Of a DNA stretch of 64,000 bases, positions 54,770 through 62,425 are shown one piece after another; position 1 is the first letter of the stretch; every line of letters starts with the position of its first letter. The position numbers and the translations under genes are program-made. A model generated the notes under the pieces. That model had not been told where the DNA came from. It saw only the letters and a program-made list of their open reading frames with translations, and did not search any database. The stretch spans positions 62,001 through 126,000 of the forward strand of contig JAYRKJ010000016.1 of NCBI GenBank assembly GCA_041905785.1, in the 5' to 3' direction. This DNA is from Roseateles_B sp041905785. GTDB taxonomy: Bacteria; Pseudomonadota; Gammaproteobacteria; Burkholderiales; Burkholderiaceae_C.

Positions 54770-55254
54770 CAAGTGGTCGGGCTTCGGAGCCAGCCGTGCA
54801 GGGCCTCCAGGGCCAGGGCCAGGTGCCGTAGATGCAGGCCGTCGGCACGTCGGGCAGGGGCACCTGGGCCATCAGCGCCTGCTGGGCCGCAAACTGCCCG
54901 CAGTTGCCGGCCATCCAGCGGTAGAGCCGCCGGTGCCGCAGCCGCATGCTCAGCCGACTGGCCGTCCCCGTCTCGACCGGCCAGGCAGACGCCCCGCCGT
55001 CCCTCGGAATCGAGCCAGATCTCGTGTGTCAATGTGCCCATGCCGCAGGTAGGCGGACGACGTCGCCCTGCCGCAGGTGCTCAACCAAGCGAGGCTCCTT
55101 CTGCACTTTCTCCCTCGTCTCCCAGCAGCCATTCTTCCTGGTCCTCGACGGGCGATGGCAAATGATCCTCCAGCACCTGGGCGCACTTGTCCGGCGTGAA
55201 GGAAGGAATCCGGGACTCGAGCACCCACGCCAGAAACTCCACGCCGCCATTCAT
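54770..55254 (-). pseudogene. Frame-broken small gene region, product not recognised
   Basis: Reading on the minus strand, three pieces look coding but lie in different frames. MNGGVEFLAWVLESRIPSFT starts at 55254 and stops at 55081. A second piece contains MGTLTHEIWLDSEGRRGVCL, starting at 55041. Inside this second frame the G/C third-position pattern moves to another frame for MRLRHRRLYRWMAGNCGQFA (from 54947) and back again for ALALEALHGWL before the stop at 54769. This pattern fits one or two small genes damaged by frameshifts. No family was recognised. Confidence 0.4.
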
Positions 55255-55327
55255 GTAGGGCGTCACAGTCTTGCTGCATTGGTTTCCTGTGGTGAATGGG
55301 GTGGGCCTGATTGGCGCGTGTCGGTGC

Positions 55328-55876
55328 TCAATACGTCCGCCCCCCCCTGAACTGCGCATGCTGCCTTCTCTGCAGCGTGGTGTTCTTGCCCATGGCCTCG
55401 AAGGACACCCGGGCATGGGCGTGCATGATGGCCAGCCCCAGGGCATCGGCGGCGTCCTTGCCCGGCAGCCCCGGCAGGTTCAGCAGGCGCTGGACCATGG
55501 CCTGGATCTGGTCCTTCTTGGCATGGCCATGGCCGACGACGGCCTTCTTCATTTGCAGGGCGGTGTACTCGGACACCGGCAGGTCGCAGGAGACCAGGGC
55601 GGTGAGTGCCGCCCCGCGGGCCTGGCCCAGCAGCAGGGTGGATTGCGGGTTCACGTTGACGAAGACGATCTCTACCGCCGCGCATTGGGCCTGATAGCGC
55701 GCCTGCACCTCGCGGATGCCGTCGTAGAGGATCTTCAGACGCGCCGGCAGGTCACCGGTGGGCACGCCCGAGGTCTTGATGGTGCCGCTGGCCACGTAGC
55801 TCAGGCGCGGGCCATCGGCGTGGATCACGCCGAAGCCCGTGGTCTGCAGGCCGGGGTCGATGCCTAGAATTCTCAT
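55328..55876 (-). CDS. ruvC: Holliday junction endonuclease RuvC
   Basis: 182 residues. RNase H-fold resolvase with the acidic residues expected for metal binding: ILGIDPGLQTTGFGVI (D7), AVEIVFVNVNPQSTLLLGQARG (Glu of the second motif), and GKDAADALGLAIMHAH (late Asp pair). Acts with RuvAB on recombination intermediates. Its ATG overlaps the upstream cytidylyltransferase stop as ATGA, so it is the third gene of a plsC-cdsA-ruvC operon. ruvA and ruvB are not adjacent in this window. Confidence 0.96.
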   Translation of the reverse strand: MRILGIDPGLQTTGFGVIHADGPRLSYVASGTIKTSGVPTGDLPARLKILYDGIREVQARYQAQCAAVEIVFVNVNPQSTLLLGQARGAALTALVSCDLPVSEYTALQMKKAVVGHGHAKKDQIQAMVQRLLNLPGLPGKDAADALGLAIMHAHARVSFEAMGKNTTLQRRQHAQFRGGRTY

Positions 55877-56880
55877 AGCGGCAATTTGAAGTACCAGCGC
55901 ACCGAATGGAAGAACACCGGCGCCGCAAAGCACAGCACGGCGATGCGGTCCAGCAGGCCCACGGCGCCGGTGATGTTGCTGCGGTTGCCCCAGTATTCGA
56001 CGCCCGCGTCCTTCTTCAGCGCCTTCATCACCAATGCGCCGAAGCTGCCCGCGCCCGCCGCGATGAAGGACATCACCAGGGCCTGGCCAGCCTTGAAGGG
56101 CGTGATCCAGTACAGCAGCGTGCCGATGATGGCCGCAGTCAGCGTGCCCACCCACCAGGCCCGCATCGAGAAGCTGCGGCTGATGCGCCGGGCCAGCGGG
56201 CGACGGCGCAGGCGCCGGGCGGCGAGGTACTGCGCGATCTGCCCGCAGGCGGCCACGATCACCAGGTAAAAGAGCAGGAAGGCGCCGCGGCCCTGGTACT
56301 CGGGGTAGCCGGGAAAGTCCAGCAGCAGCAGGGCCGGCGCATGCGAGAGCCCGTAGACGCAGACCATGATGCCCCACTGGATCTTGGCATTGCGCTCCAG
56401 GAAGCGGCGCGGGTCGTCCGCCAGGGCGCTGGCCACGGGGATGGCCAGGAAGGCGTAGACGGGGATCAGCACCGAGAAGATGTCGAACTGCCGCGTGCCC
56501 ACCAGCACGTACTGCAGGGGCAGGATCACGAAGAAGGCGAGGATGAGGCTGCGGTGGTCGCCGCGGCGCGTATGCATCAGGGTGATGAACTCGCGCAGCG
56601 CCAGGAAGCTGAAGACGCCGAAGAGCAGGGTTGCGCCCACCGGGCCCGAGATCCAGGCGGCCCAGAACAGGCTGGCGAAGAGCCAGAGCATGTTGAGCTC
56701 GTGCCGGAAGCGGCTCCAGCCGCGGTGCCATTCGTCGTCGTCCTCGTCCTGCGCGCGCTTCTTGAGCGAGAAGAGGAAGCTGCCGATGCTGGCGAGCAGC
56801 AGCGCGCCGAAGAGCATCACGAACAGGAAGGCCACCTGCTCGCTGGAGTTGAGGGACTTGAGCCAGCGCAGTCCGTTCAT
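55873..56880 (-). CDS. Phosphatidate cytidylyltransferase, CdsA/YnbB type
   Basis: 335 residues, about eight membrane segments (AFLFVMLFGALLLASIGSFLF onward). It makes CDP-diacylglycerol from phosphatidate and CTP. The C-terminal family region is SFIAAGAGSFGALVMKALKK followed by WGNRSNITGAVGLLDRIAVL and CFAAPVFF. The long N-terminal part with EDDDEWHRGWSRFRHELNML and FLALREFITLMHTRRGDHRS resembles the YnbB-type paralogue, which is also found beside an acyltransferase. The GGxLDRID motif of canonical CdsA is GAVGLLDRIAV here, so activity should be tested. ATGA overlaps on both sides. Confidence 0.85.
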   Translation of the reverse strand: MNGLRWLKSLNSSEQVAFLFVMLFGALLLASIGSFLFSLKKRAQDEDDDEWHRGWSRFRHELNMLWLFASLFWAAWISGPVGATLLFGVFSFLALREFITLMHTRRGDHRSLILAFFVILPLQYVLVGTRQFDIFSVLIPVYAFLAIPVASALADDPRRFLERNAKIQWGIMVCVYGLSHAPALLLLDFPGYPEYQGRGAFLLFYLVIVAACGQIAQYLAARRLRRRPLARRISRSFSMRAWWVGTLTAAIIGTLLYWITPFKAGQALVMSFIAAGAGSFGALVMKALKKDAGVEYWGNRSNITGAVGLLDRIAVLCFAAPVFFHSVRWYFKLPL

Positions 56881-57506
56881 TCGCGCCACCCGCCGGGTTT
56901 GAGGGCCATGACTTCGGCGCGGGCGCGCTCCAGGAAGGCGCGCTTGTCCTCGCCCGCCTTGAGCTGCATGGGCGCACCGAAGGTGACGGTGCACAGGATG
57001 GGCACGGGCACGACCTCGCCCTTGGGCATGACGCGCTGCACGTTGTCGATCCAGGTGGGGATGAGCTTGACCTGCGGGAACTGTTCGGCCAGGTGGTACA
57101 GCCCGGCCTTGAAGGCCTGCGGCTCGCCCTTGTTGGAGCGCGTGCCCTCGGGAAAGATCACCAGCGAGTCGCCCTTGGCCAGGGCCTCGACCAGGGGCTC
57201 CAGCGGATCTTCGTCCGGCGTGCTGCGGGTGCGGCTGACGTAGATGGCATTGAAGACGTCGCGGGTGAGCCAGGTTTTGAGCGGGCTGGAGGTCCAGTAG
57301 TCGCGCGCGGCAATGGGCCGGGTCGCGGCGCGCAGTTCGCGCGGCAGCGAGGCCCAGATCAGCACCCAGTCGAAATGGCTTTGGTGGTTGGCAAAGTAGA
57401 TGCGCTGCTCCGCCATCGGCGGGCAGCCTTTCCAGTGGCCCTGGGCGCCCGTGATGAGGCGGGCCAGGAAGGCCAGGAAGAGGCCGGTGGAGTCGGCAAT
57501 GGACAT
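56877..57506 (-). CDS. 1-acyl-glycerol-3-phosphate acyltransferase (PlsC family)
   Basis: 209 residues. Acyltransferase motifs NHQSHFD (HX4D catalytic block, residues about 40-46), the substrate-binding FPEGTRSNKG, and LIPTWIDN. It would make phosphatidate, the substrate of the next enzyme, and the genes overlap by ATGA, so they form a metabolic pair. No strong membrane helix other than the N-terminal hydrophobic STGLFLAFLARLITG. First gene of the operon. Confidence 0.9.
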   Translation of the reverse strand: MSIADSTGLFLAFLARLITGAQGHWKGCPPMAEQRIYFANHQSHFDWVLIWASLPRELRAATRPIAARDYWTSSPLKTWLTRDVFNAIYVSRTRSTPDEDPLEPLVEALAKGDSLVIFPEGTRSNKGEPQAFKAGLYHLAEQFPQVKLIPTWIDNVQRVMPKGEVVPVPILCTVTFGAPMQLKAGEDKRAFLERARAEVMALKPGGWRE

Positions 57507-57621
57507 GATGGGCGGGATTCTAGGGGGCCACCGGGCCCGTGGACGGCCCTAGGATGGCGAGGAAACCCCAGGCGGTGGCCTGGCGTGACATGCTGCCTCA
57601 GCCCTTCAGGAGATCCTGGTA

Positions 57622-58311
57622 ATGCGTTGCTTCCCCTTGTTTCGTCCCATGCTGCTCGCGGCCGGTATGTGCGTCTCGGCGGCCCCATGGGCAGCCGACC
57701 TGCAGATCCAGGTGCTGGATCGCGCCGGCAAACCTCTGCCCGAGGCGGTGGTACTGCTGGACACCCAGCAGCCCGGCGCGCGCCCGGCGCCACATCTGGA
57801 GCAGACCATCACCCAGCAGCAGATGCGCTTCCAGCCGCAGGTGAGCGTGGTCTCGCCCGGTGCCAAGCTGACCTTCACCAACCTGGACAAGTGGAACCAC
57901 CACGTGCGCGGCGGGCTGAGCGGCCCCGGCGGCGTCTACCTGGACCCGAGCCAGGGTTTCAGCTTCCGGCTCTCGGCCAAGCGCGAAGGCCAGCCCCTGG
58001 CCACCGCGACGCAGCAGCTGAACCAACCCGGGCCCTATCTGCTGGGCTGCCATCTGCACGGCTCCATGCGCGGCCATGTCTATGTCAGCGACACGCCCTG
58101 GGCGGCGGTCAGCGACGACAAGGGTCAGGTCTTGCTCGCCGGCGTGCCCGAGGGGCCGGCCCGGCTGCGGGTCTGGCATGTGGACCAGTTGGTGGAAGGT
58201 GCGCCGCAGGCGGTGCAGGTCGGCGGCACCGGCGGGATGCTGAAGCTCAGCACGGCCATCGAGGCGCGGGCGCGCAAGACGGCGTCGGAGGAACGGCAGC
58301 CGGGCTATTGA
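57622..58311 (+). CDS. Periplasmic cupredoxin-like protein (plastocyanin/methylamine-utilisation type)
   Basis: 229 residues. Signal peptide ending SAAPWAA. The copper-type motifs of a small blue-copper fold are present: FTNLDKWNHHVRG with the first histidine and GCHLHGSMRGHVYV with Cys, His and Met ligands in the usual C-x-x-H-x-x-x-M-like order. A C-terminal extension of about 60 residues resembles a carboxypeptidase-like beta domain (VLLAGVPEGPARLRVWHVD). AGGAGATC precedes the ATG. The function is probably periplasmic copper or electron handling; no partner is visible. Contains the scattered word at 58122-58135. Confidence 0.75.
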   Translation: MRCFPLFRPMLLAAGMCVSAAPWAADLQIQVLDRAGKPLPEAVVLLDTQQPGARPAPHLEQTITQQQMRFQPQVSVVSPGAKLTFTNLDKWNHHVRGGLSGPGGVYLDPSQGFSFRLSAKREGQPLATATQQLNQPGPYLLGCHLHGSMRGHVYVSDTPWAAVSDDKGQVLLAGVPEGPARLRVWHVDQLVEGAPQAVQVGGTGGMLKLSTAIEARARKTASEERQPGY

Positions 58312-58312
58312 G

Positions 58313-58774
58313 ATGCGTCGATGCCAATGCGGGCGGTCAGGGTCGGGCGGGCGAGTCCTTGTCCTCGGTCGGCTCCTCTTGTCCCTGGCGGTGATGCTGG
58401 GGACGCAGGCGGGATGCACGCCCTTCCCGGGGCTGCGGGTGAGCCTCAGCCTGCCCGATGACAGCCCGCTCTCGACACTGGTCCGCGATCAGTGGATGAG
58501 CACGGATCGCGGCCTGGCGGAGCAGGCCCGGCGCCTGCTGCGGGAGCGCCTGGGAGACGGCACCCGGCGTCCCTCGCGGGCTGACCTGGAGGCCGTCGGT
58601 CTGCGCTGCGAGCCGGCGCCCTTGCTCGCCTGCAGCCATCGTTCCGAGATCCGCCGGACGCCGGTGGGCCCGGTGCCGGCCGCTGGCGCCCACACCAAGA
58701 CCCTCACTGTGCAAGTCCTGGCGCAGATCGATGCGCCCCTGGAATCCCTGGCGGTGCACAAGACCGAGGACTGA
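58313..58774 (+). CDS. Small secreted or lipid-anchored protein of unknown function
   Basis: 153 residues, not recognised. An N-terminal hydrophobic segment (VLVLGRLLLSLAVMLGTQAG) ends at a cysteine in TQAGC, which could be a lipobox. The remaining part is charged and has no known motif. It starts one base after the stop of the cupredoxin-like gene and so is probably co-expressed with it. An alternative start within the first 20 codons is possible. Confidence 0.55.
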   Translation: MRRCQCGRSGSGGRVLVLGRLLLSLAVMLGTQAGCTPFPGLRVSLSLPDDSPLSTLVRDQWMSTDRGLAEQARRLLRERLGDGTRRPSRADLEAVGLRCEPAPLLACSHRSEIRRTPVGPVPAAGAHTKTLTVQVLAQIDAPLESLAVHKTED

Positions 58775-58885
58775 CGCCGGACTGCGATGACGAGGGTCAG
58801 GTCTTGCCCGCCGCCGTGCCCGAGGGGCTGTTCCGGGGGCTATGCAGAATGGAGTGATCGAGATGAGGGCTTTGAAGGAGGGAAG

Positions 58886-59470
58886 ATGAGCCGAGCCTGT
58901 CAGGGGCCGGGGATGGTGCGCGCGCTGCGCTGGCTGCCGCTTGCAACGCTGGCATGGCAGGTCGTGCTGCCTGCGTACGCCCATGCCGATCCGGACTTCG
59001 AACGCATCGATCGCCTGGCGCAAGCCATGCTTGGCCACGACGGCGTCTCGCGCGACTATCTGCTGGCCGCGCTGCGTGAGCAGTTTTCCTTCTCCTGCGA
59101 TCAGGCCGGCAGGGATGCCGAGATGTCCTGCGAGATTCAGAATCCCGGGCTGATGCAACGCTTCTCGTACACGAAGCGCCCGTTTTCGAACCTCAATGGA
59201 ATGCCGCTTCTGTTCAGACTTGAATTCGGCCTGTCCGCCAATTGCCATGCGTCCCTCCCGCAGGCATGGGGTGAGCTGGCGCAACGGTGGCACACACAGG
59301 CCGCGGTGGGGGAGCATGGCATCGAGGCGTCCCGGGAGCTGGTGCAGTCGACTGGGCGTCGGCGGGTCATGCTGAGCGGTGCTTTCAGGCGGCGCGAGGA
59401 GTGCCCGGAGCAGCTGGGCATGGAGACCCTCTTCCTTTCAGTCATTGCTGAGGGGCGCGGAGGACGCTGA
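58886..59470 (+). CDS. Secreted protein of unknown function
   Basis: 194 residues from ATG 58886, which has GAAGGAGGG just upstream; ATG 58913 is an alternative. Signal peptide ending VLPAYAHA. Mature part contains FERIDRLAQAMLGHDGVSRD and four or five cysteines (FSCDQAG, MSCEIQ, ANCHAS, EECPEQ) that could form disulphides. No family recognised. It is the second of three adjacent small secreted proteins in front of a decayed gene start with an RNNNPG motif. Confidence 0.55.
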   Translation: MSRACQGPGMVRALRWLPLATLAWQVVLPAYAHADPDFERIDRLAQAMLGHDGVSRDYLLAALREQFSFSCDQAGRDAEMSCEIQNPGLMQRFSYTKRPFSNLNGMPLLFRLEFGLSANCHASLPQAWGELAQRWHTQAAVGEHGIEASRELVQSTGRRRVMLSGAFRRREECPEQLGMETLFLSVIAEGRGGR

Positions 59471-59516
59471 GCGGAGCCGGGCGGATGCCTGAGGGACGGG
59501 TCGGAAAGGAGGGCCC

Positions 59517-60067
59517 ATGCGCTGGCGTGGCTTGGCGGTAGCGATGGCTTCGATGGTGGTGCTTTCCGCCCGAGGTGCGGGCCATGAGCCTGCATGCAAG
59601 GCTGGCCGTGACGACGAACTGTGCGTGGCGGCGGTCTTGAACGGCGTTGAGCTCCTGCGCCTGGCCCTGCGGGATGAACTCTACTCGAACGCGTCACGCG
59701 TCCGCAGCCTCTACATGATTCGCCGCGAGGCTGTCCTGGTCCAGGTGCCGGTGATCAGGCATGGGGCTATCGTCGATGTGTACAGCGCAAGAACGGCCGA
59801 CTGCATCGTGGCGGCCCTCAGTGTGGGCGTGGAAGGGGGCGCATCCACCTGAGATCGACCCGCCGCAACGACGAGGTGTTTCTGCCGCAGTCGGAGCCAG
59901 CAGGGCTCATCGTGGACGACTACATCCTGGTCAATGCCGAGCAGCAAATTCCCGGCAGCCGCAGCGTGTTCTTTGAGCATGCGGGTGAGCGAAGACATGA
60001 CGTGAAGGCTTGCAGCCTGGAAGAGTTCCTGGATGGGTCAACCAAAGGAAAGGGAGGATTGAAATGA
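59517..60067 (+). pseudogene. Frameshifted small secreted-protein gene
   Basis: The first frame (59517-59852) encodes a signal-like N-terminus and 111 residues ending VEGGAST. A second open frame continues directly, reading RIHLRSTRRNDEVFLPQSEP and then GLIVDDYILVNAEQQIPGSR, to 60067. Adding one base to the G-run at 59835-59839 joins both into a protein of about 183 residues. So it is either a recent single-base loss, a sequencing error or a phase-variable site. Family not recognised. The joined gene would end in an ATGA overlap with the next start at 60064. Confidence 0.6.
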
Positions 60068-60162
60068 GCTTTGTGTCTGCACCGGAAAGCGCTGGAGGGG
60101 GCCGCAACTATGTCTCAGACGATGGATCTGTGGAGATCCGCGAGGAAGGCGATCGGACCTGA
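60064..60162 (+). pseudogene. Decayed start of a protein with an RNNNPG motif
   Basis: 32 codons, MSFVSAPESAGGGRNYVSDD then GSVEIREEGDRT, followed by TGA and then, in frame, RNNNPG. The expected family sequence is ...WRNNNPGN, seen near the start of phage structural P5-like and type VI-associated peptidoglycan-hydrolase-like proteins (from memory). The Trp codon TGG appears as TGA here, and similarity ends right after RNNNPG, so the rest of the gene is missing. Its ATG overlaps the stop of the preceding frame as ATGA. Confidence 0.5.
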
Positions 60163-60321
60163 CGCAACAACAACCCGGGCAAGCGTCCGATCGATGCTTG
60201 GCCAGAGGTTGGCAGGCCTGCGCACCCTTCGATCAGCCGGCAGCGCCTTGCGTCAGGGCCGTTAGCTCAGGGCGTACCGGGGGGCCAGGTCTTGCCGCCC
60301 ATCCGCCCGAACCCAGCCTCT

Positions 60322-61740
60322 TCAAGCCATCCTGCGCAGCAGCCCGAAGAGGGTCTTGAAGCGCTGGCCATAAGGCGGCTGGAACAGGTGCGTGCCGGCA
60401 AGGCCGGACTGGATGAACACCGGCTTGAGCTTGCTGAAGGTGTCGAAGCCCCATTCGCCGTGGTAATGGCCCATGCCGCTGGCACCGACGCCGCCAAAGG
60501 GCTGCGACTCCTGCCCGAGGTGCCAGATGCAGTCGTTGACGGTAACGCCGCCGGCATGGGTCTCGCGCAGCACTTTTTCGCGCGCGACGCTGTCTTCACT
60601 GAAGAGGTACAGCGCCAGCGGGCGCTCGCCGGCATTCACCTGCGCGATGGCCTGGTCCAGGCTGTCGTAGGGGAGGATGGGCAGGATGGGGCCGAAGATC
60701 TCCTCCTGCATCAGCTGCATCGCCGGCGTGGCGCCCAGCACCACGTGGGGGGAGAGCTTGCGTCCGGCGCCGGGGTCCAGTTCCTGCGGATGGCTGGGCA
60801 TCAGCTCGGCCCCCTGAGCCTTGGCGTCGTCCAGCAGCTGTTGCAGCCGCGCGCGGTGGCGGGGCGTGGCGATGCTGGTGTAGTCCGGATTGCCGTGCAG
60901 GCTGGGCACCATGCGCTGCCAATGGCGCAGCACCGCCTCGGCCAGCGGGCGGACCATGTCGCGCGGGGCCAGCACGTAGTCGGGGGCGACACAGGTCTGG
61001 CCGGCATTGAGCAGCTTGCCGTAGGCGAGGCGCGAGGCGCTGCGTTCCAGCTTGCAACTGCGGTCGAAGATGGCCGGCGATTTGCCGCCCAGTTCCAGCG
61101 TGACCGGCGTGAGGTTTTTCGCGGCGGCCTGCGCCACGTGGCGGCCGACGGCGGTGGAGCCGGTGAAGAACAGATGGTCGAAAGGCAGGGCGGAGAAGGC
61201 GCGGGCCAGGTCGGCGTCGCCGGTCAGCACGGTCATCTCCTCGGGGCTGAAGTGCTCGGCGACCAGCCGGGCCATCAAGGCCGAGGTGGCGGGGGTCAGC
61301 TCCGAGGGCTTGATCATCACGCGGTTGCCGGCGGCCAGCGCGGCGATGGCGGGGCCGGTCGTCAGGTAATAGGGGTAGTTCCAGGGCGCGATGATGCCCA
61401 CCACGCCCAGGGGCTGAGGCATTAGCGCATTGCGGCCCGGCATGAAGTGCAGGGCCGTGGGCATGCGGCGCGTCTTCATCCAGCCGCGCAGGTGCTTGAT
61501 GGCGTGCTCGGCACCGGCGATGGTCGTGAAGACCTCGGCCAGCAGGGTCTCCTGGTGCGCGCGATGGCCGAAGTCCTGGGCAATGGCTTCGCAAAGCGCC
61601 TGCTCGTTCTGGCGCGTCATGGCGACGAGGCGCTGCAGGCGGTCCCTGCGCACCGCCAGACCGGGCATGGGCTCGCGCGCATAGGCGGCGCGCTGCGTCT
61701 CGAATGCCAGCTGCAGGGCTTCTTGGGTCGAATGTTCCAT
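60322..61740 (-). CDS. Aldehyde dehydrogenase, coniferyl aldehyde dehydrogenase type
   Basis: 472 residues. Oxidises aldehydes with NAD(P). Catalytic C250 in NAGQTCVAPDYV and general base E216 in LELGGKSPAIF; cofactor-binding GSTAVGRHVA; IAPWNYPYYLTTGPAIAALA (PWN motif). The short class with a C-terminal hydrophobic KTLFGLLRRM resembles fatty/coniferyl aldehyde dehydrogenases (CalB-like). No aromatic degradation genes are next to it, so the physiological aldehyde is open. A repeat-rich region separates it from purH. Confidence 0.9.
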   Translation of the reverse strand: MEHSTQEALQLAFETQRAAYAREPMPGLAVRRDRLQRLVAMTRQNEQALCEAIAQDFGHRAHQETLLAEVFTTIAGAEHAIKHLRGWMKTRRMPTALHFMPGRNALMPQPLGVVGIIAPWNYPYYLTTGPAIAALAAGNRVMIKPSELTPATSALMARLVAEHFSPEEMTVLTGDADLARAFSALPFDHLFFTGSTAVGRHVAQAAAKNLTPVTLELGGKSPAIFDRSCKLERSASRLAYGKLLNAGQTCVAPDYVLAPRDMVRPLAEAVLRHWQRMVPSLHGNPDYTSIATPRHRARLQQLLDDAKAQGAELMPSHPQELDPGAGRKLSPHVVLGATPAMQLMQEEIFGPILPILPYDSLDQAIAQVNAGERPLALYLFSEDSVAREKVLRETHAGGVTVNDCIWHLGQESQPFGGVGASGMGHYHGEWGFDTFSKLKPVFIQSGLAGTHLFQPPYGQRFKTLFGLLRRMA

Positions 61741-61907
61741 GGCGGGGTGTCTCCTGCCGCGAGGCTAAGGCCAAACCTCGGTACCACCAAGCGTGCCGAC
61801 CCTCGGCTAGAGAAGCAGGTCTAGTCGCGGAGGTGACACGACACTCCATTTCGACAGGAGCATCTCCGGTGCTCAGGTTCCGTATGAGGAGGGGTGCATG
61901 CGAGGGA

Positions 61908-62080
61908 TGGAGCATCGCCGGGGTGCGAGGGCAGGATTGCTCCGTGCCTGGGCCAGTGGTCCAGTCCCTCGCCAGGCACAAACAGTCCACTGGACTGTTT
62001 GTATCCGGGCTCTGTCCCCAGTCCCGCTACGCGGGCCTCCTCCTTAACCTGCGCAATCCCGCCCTCGCACCCCGGCTCCA
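61908..62080. repeat. Inverted-repeat element with central hairpin (MITE-like)
   Basis: Left arm at 61908-61940 and right arm at 62053-62080 are reverse complements over 28 bases with one mismatch and a five-base insert in the left arm. The centre holds a perfect hairpin, ACAAACAGTCCA and TGGACTGTTTGT, at 61978-62002. No open reading frame for a transposase is present. Confidence 0.7.
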
Positions 62081-62150
62081 ACATCATCGAGTGCTGGCTC
62101 GAAGCCTGAGGCAAGGCACAAAAAGGTGGGTGCTCGGCTTCCCCAAAAAC

Positions 62151-62186
62151 AAAGAAGCCCACCGGTGCAACCCGGTGGGCTTCTTT
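62151..62186 (-). terminator. Intrinsic terminator of purH
   Basis: AAAGAAGCCCACCGG pairs with CCGGTGGGCTTCTTT, a 15-pair stem. On the minus strand it is followed by TTTGTTTTTG, so it ends transcription coming from purH. Nearly symmetrical, so it may work in both directions. Confidence 0.88.
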
Positions 62187-62266
62187 CAGTCTGGCATCGA
62201 CCTTGAGGCGTCAGTGCCAGTTGCAGCTAAGACCGCCCGGCGCCAACCGGCGCTCGCCCCTGCACG

Positions 62267-62341
62267 AACACCGCTGATCCGGCTTTGCCGGGCAGACGGT
62301 GTTGCCCCCTCGAGGGGGCGGCCGTCAGGCCGTAGGGGGTG
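62267..62341. repeat. Dispersed three-hairpin repeat, copy C1
   Basis: Inverted relative to copies A and B. On the minus strand: CCCCCTAC, CGGCC-TGA-CGGCCG, CCCCCTCGAGGGGG, ACACCG, CCGGCAAAGCCGG and CGGTGT. ACACCG and CGGTGT form the outer stem around the last hairpin. Confidence 0.85.
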
Positions 62342-62346
62342 GTCCG

Positions 62347-62421
62347 GCACACCGCTGATCCGGCTTTGCCGGGCAGACGGTGTTGCCCCCTCGAGGGGGC
62401 CGGCGAAGCCGGTAGGGGGGA
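62347..62421. repeat. Dispersed three-hairpin repeat, copy C2
   Basis: Directly follows C1; about 50 bases, from ACCGCTGATCC to the CCCCCTCGAGGGGGC block, are identical to C1. Its first hairpin is CCGGCTTCGCCGG as in copy B. It ends five bases from the purH stop. Confidence 0.88.
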
Positions 62422-62425
62422 GCCT

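Larger units (their letters stand above)
61741..62425. other. Repeat-filled intergenic region between the aldehyde dehydrogenase and purH
   Basis: No coding signal was seen in 685 bases. The region is occupied by a large imperfect inverted-repeat element (61908-62080), the purH terminator (62151-62186) and two copies of the three-hairpin repeat (62267-62421), which are listed separately. Confidence 0.7.

Noticed and set aside
60240..60300. tRNA-like GTTAGCTCAGGGCG stretch
   Set aside because: It resembles the D-arm consensus by chance; no acceptor, anticodon or T-arm can be built around it.
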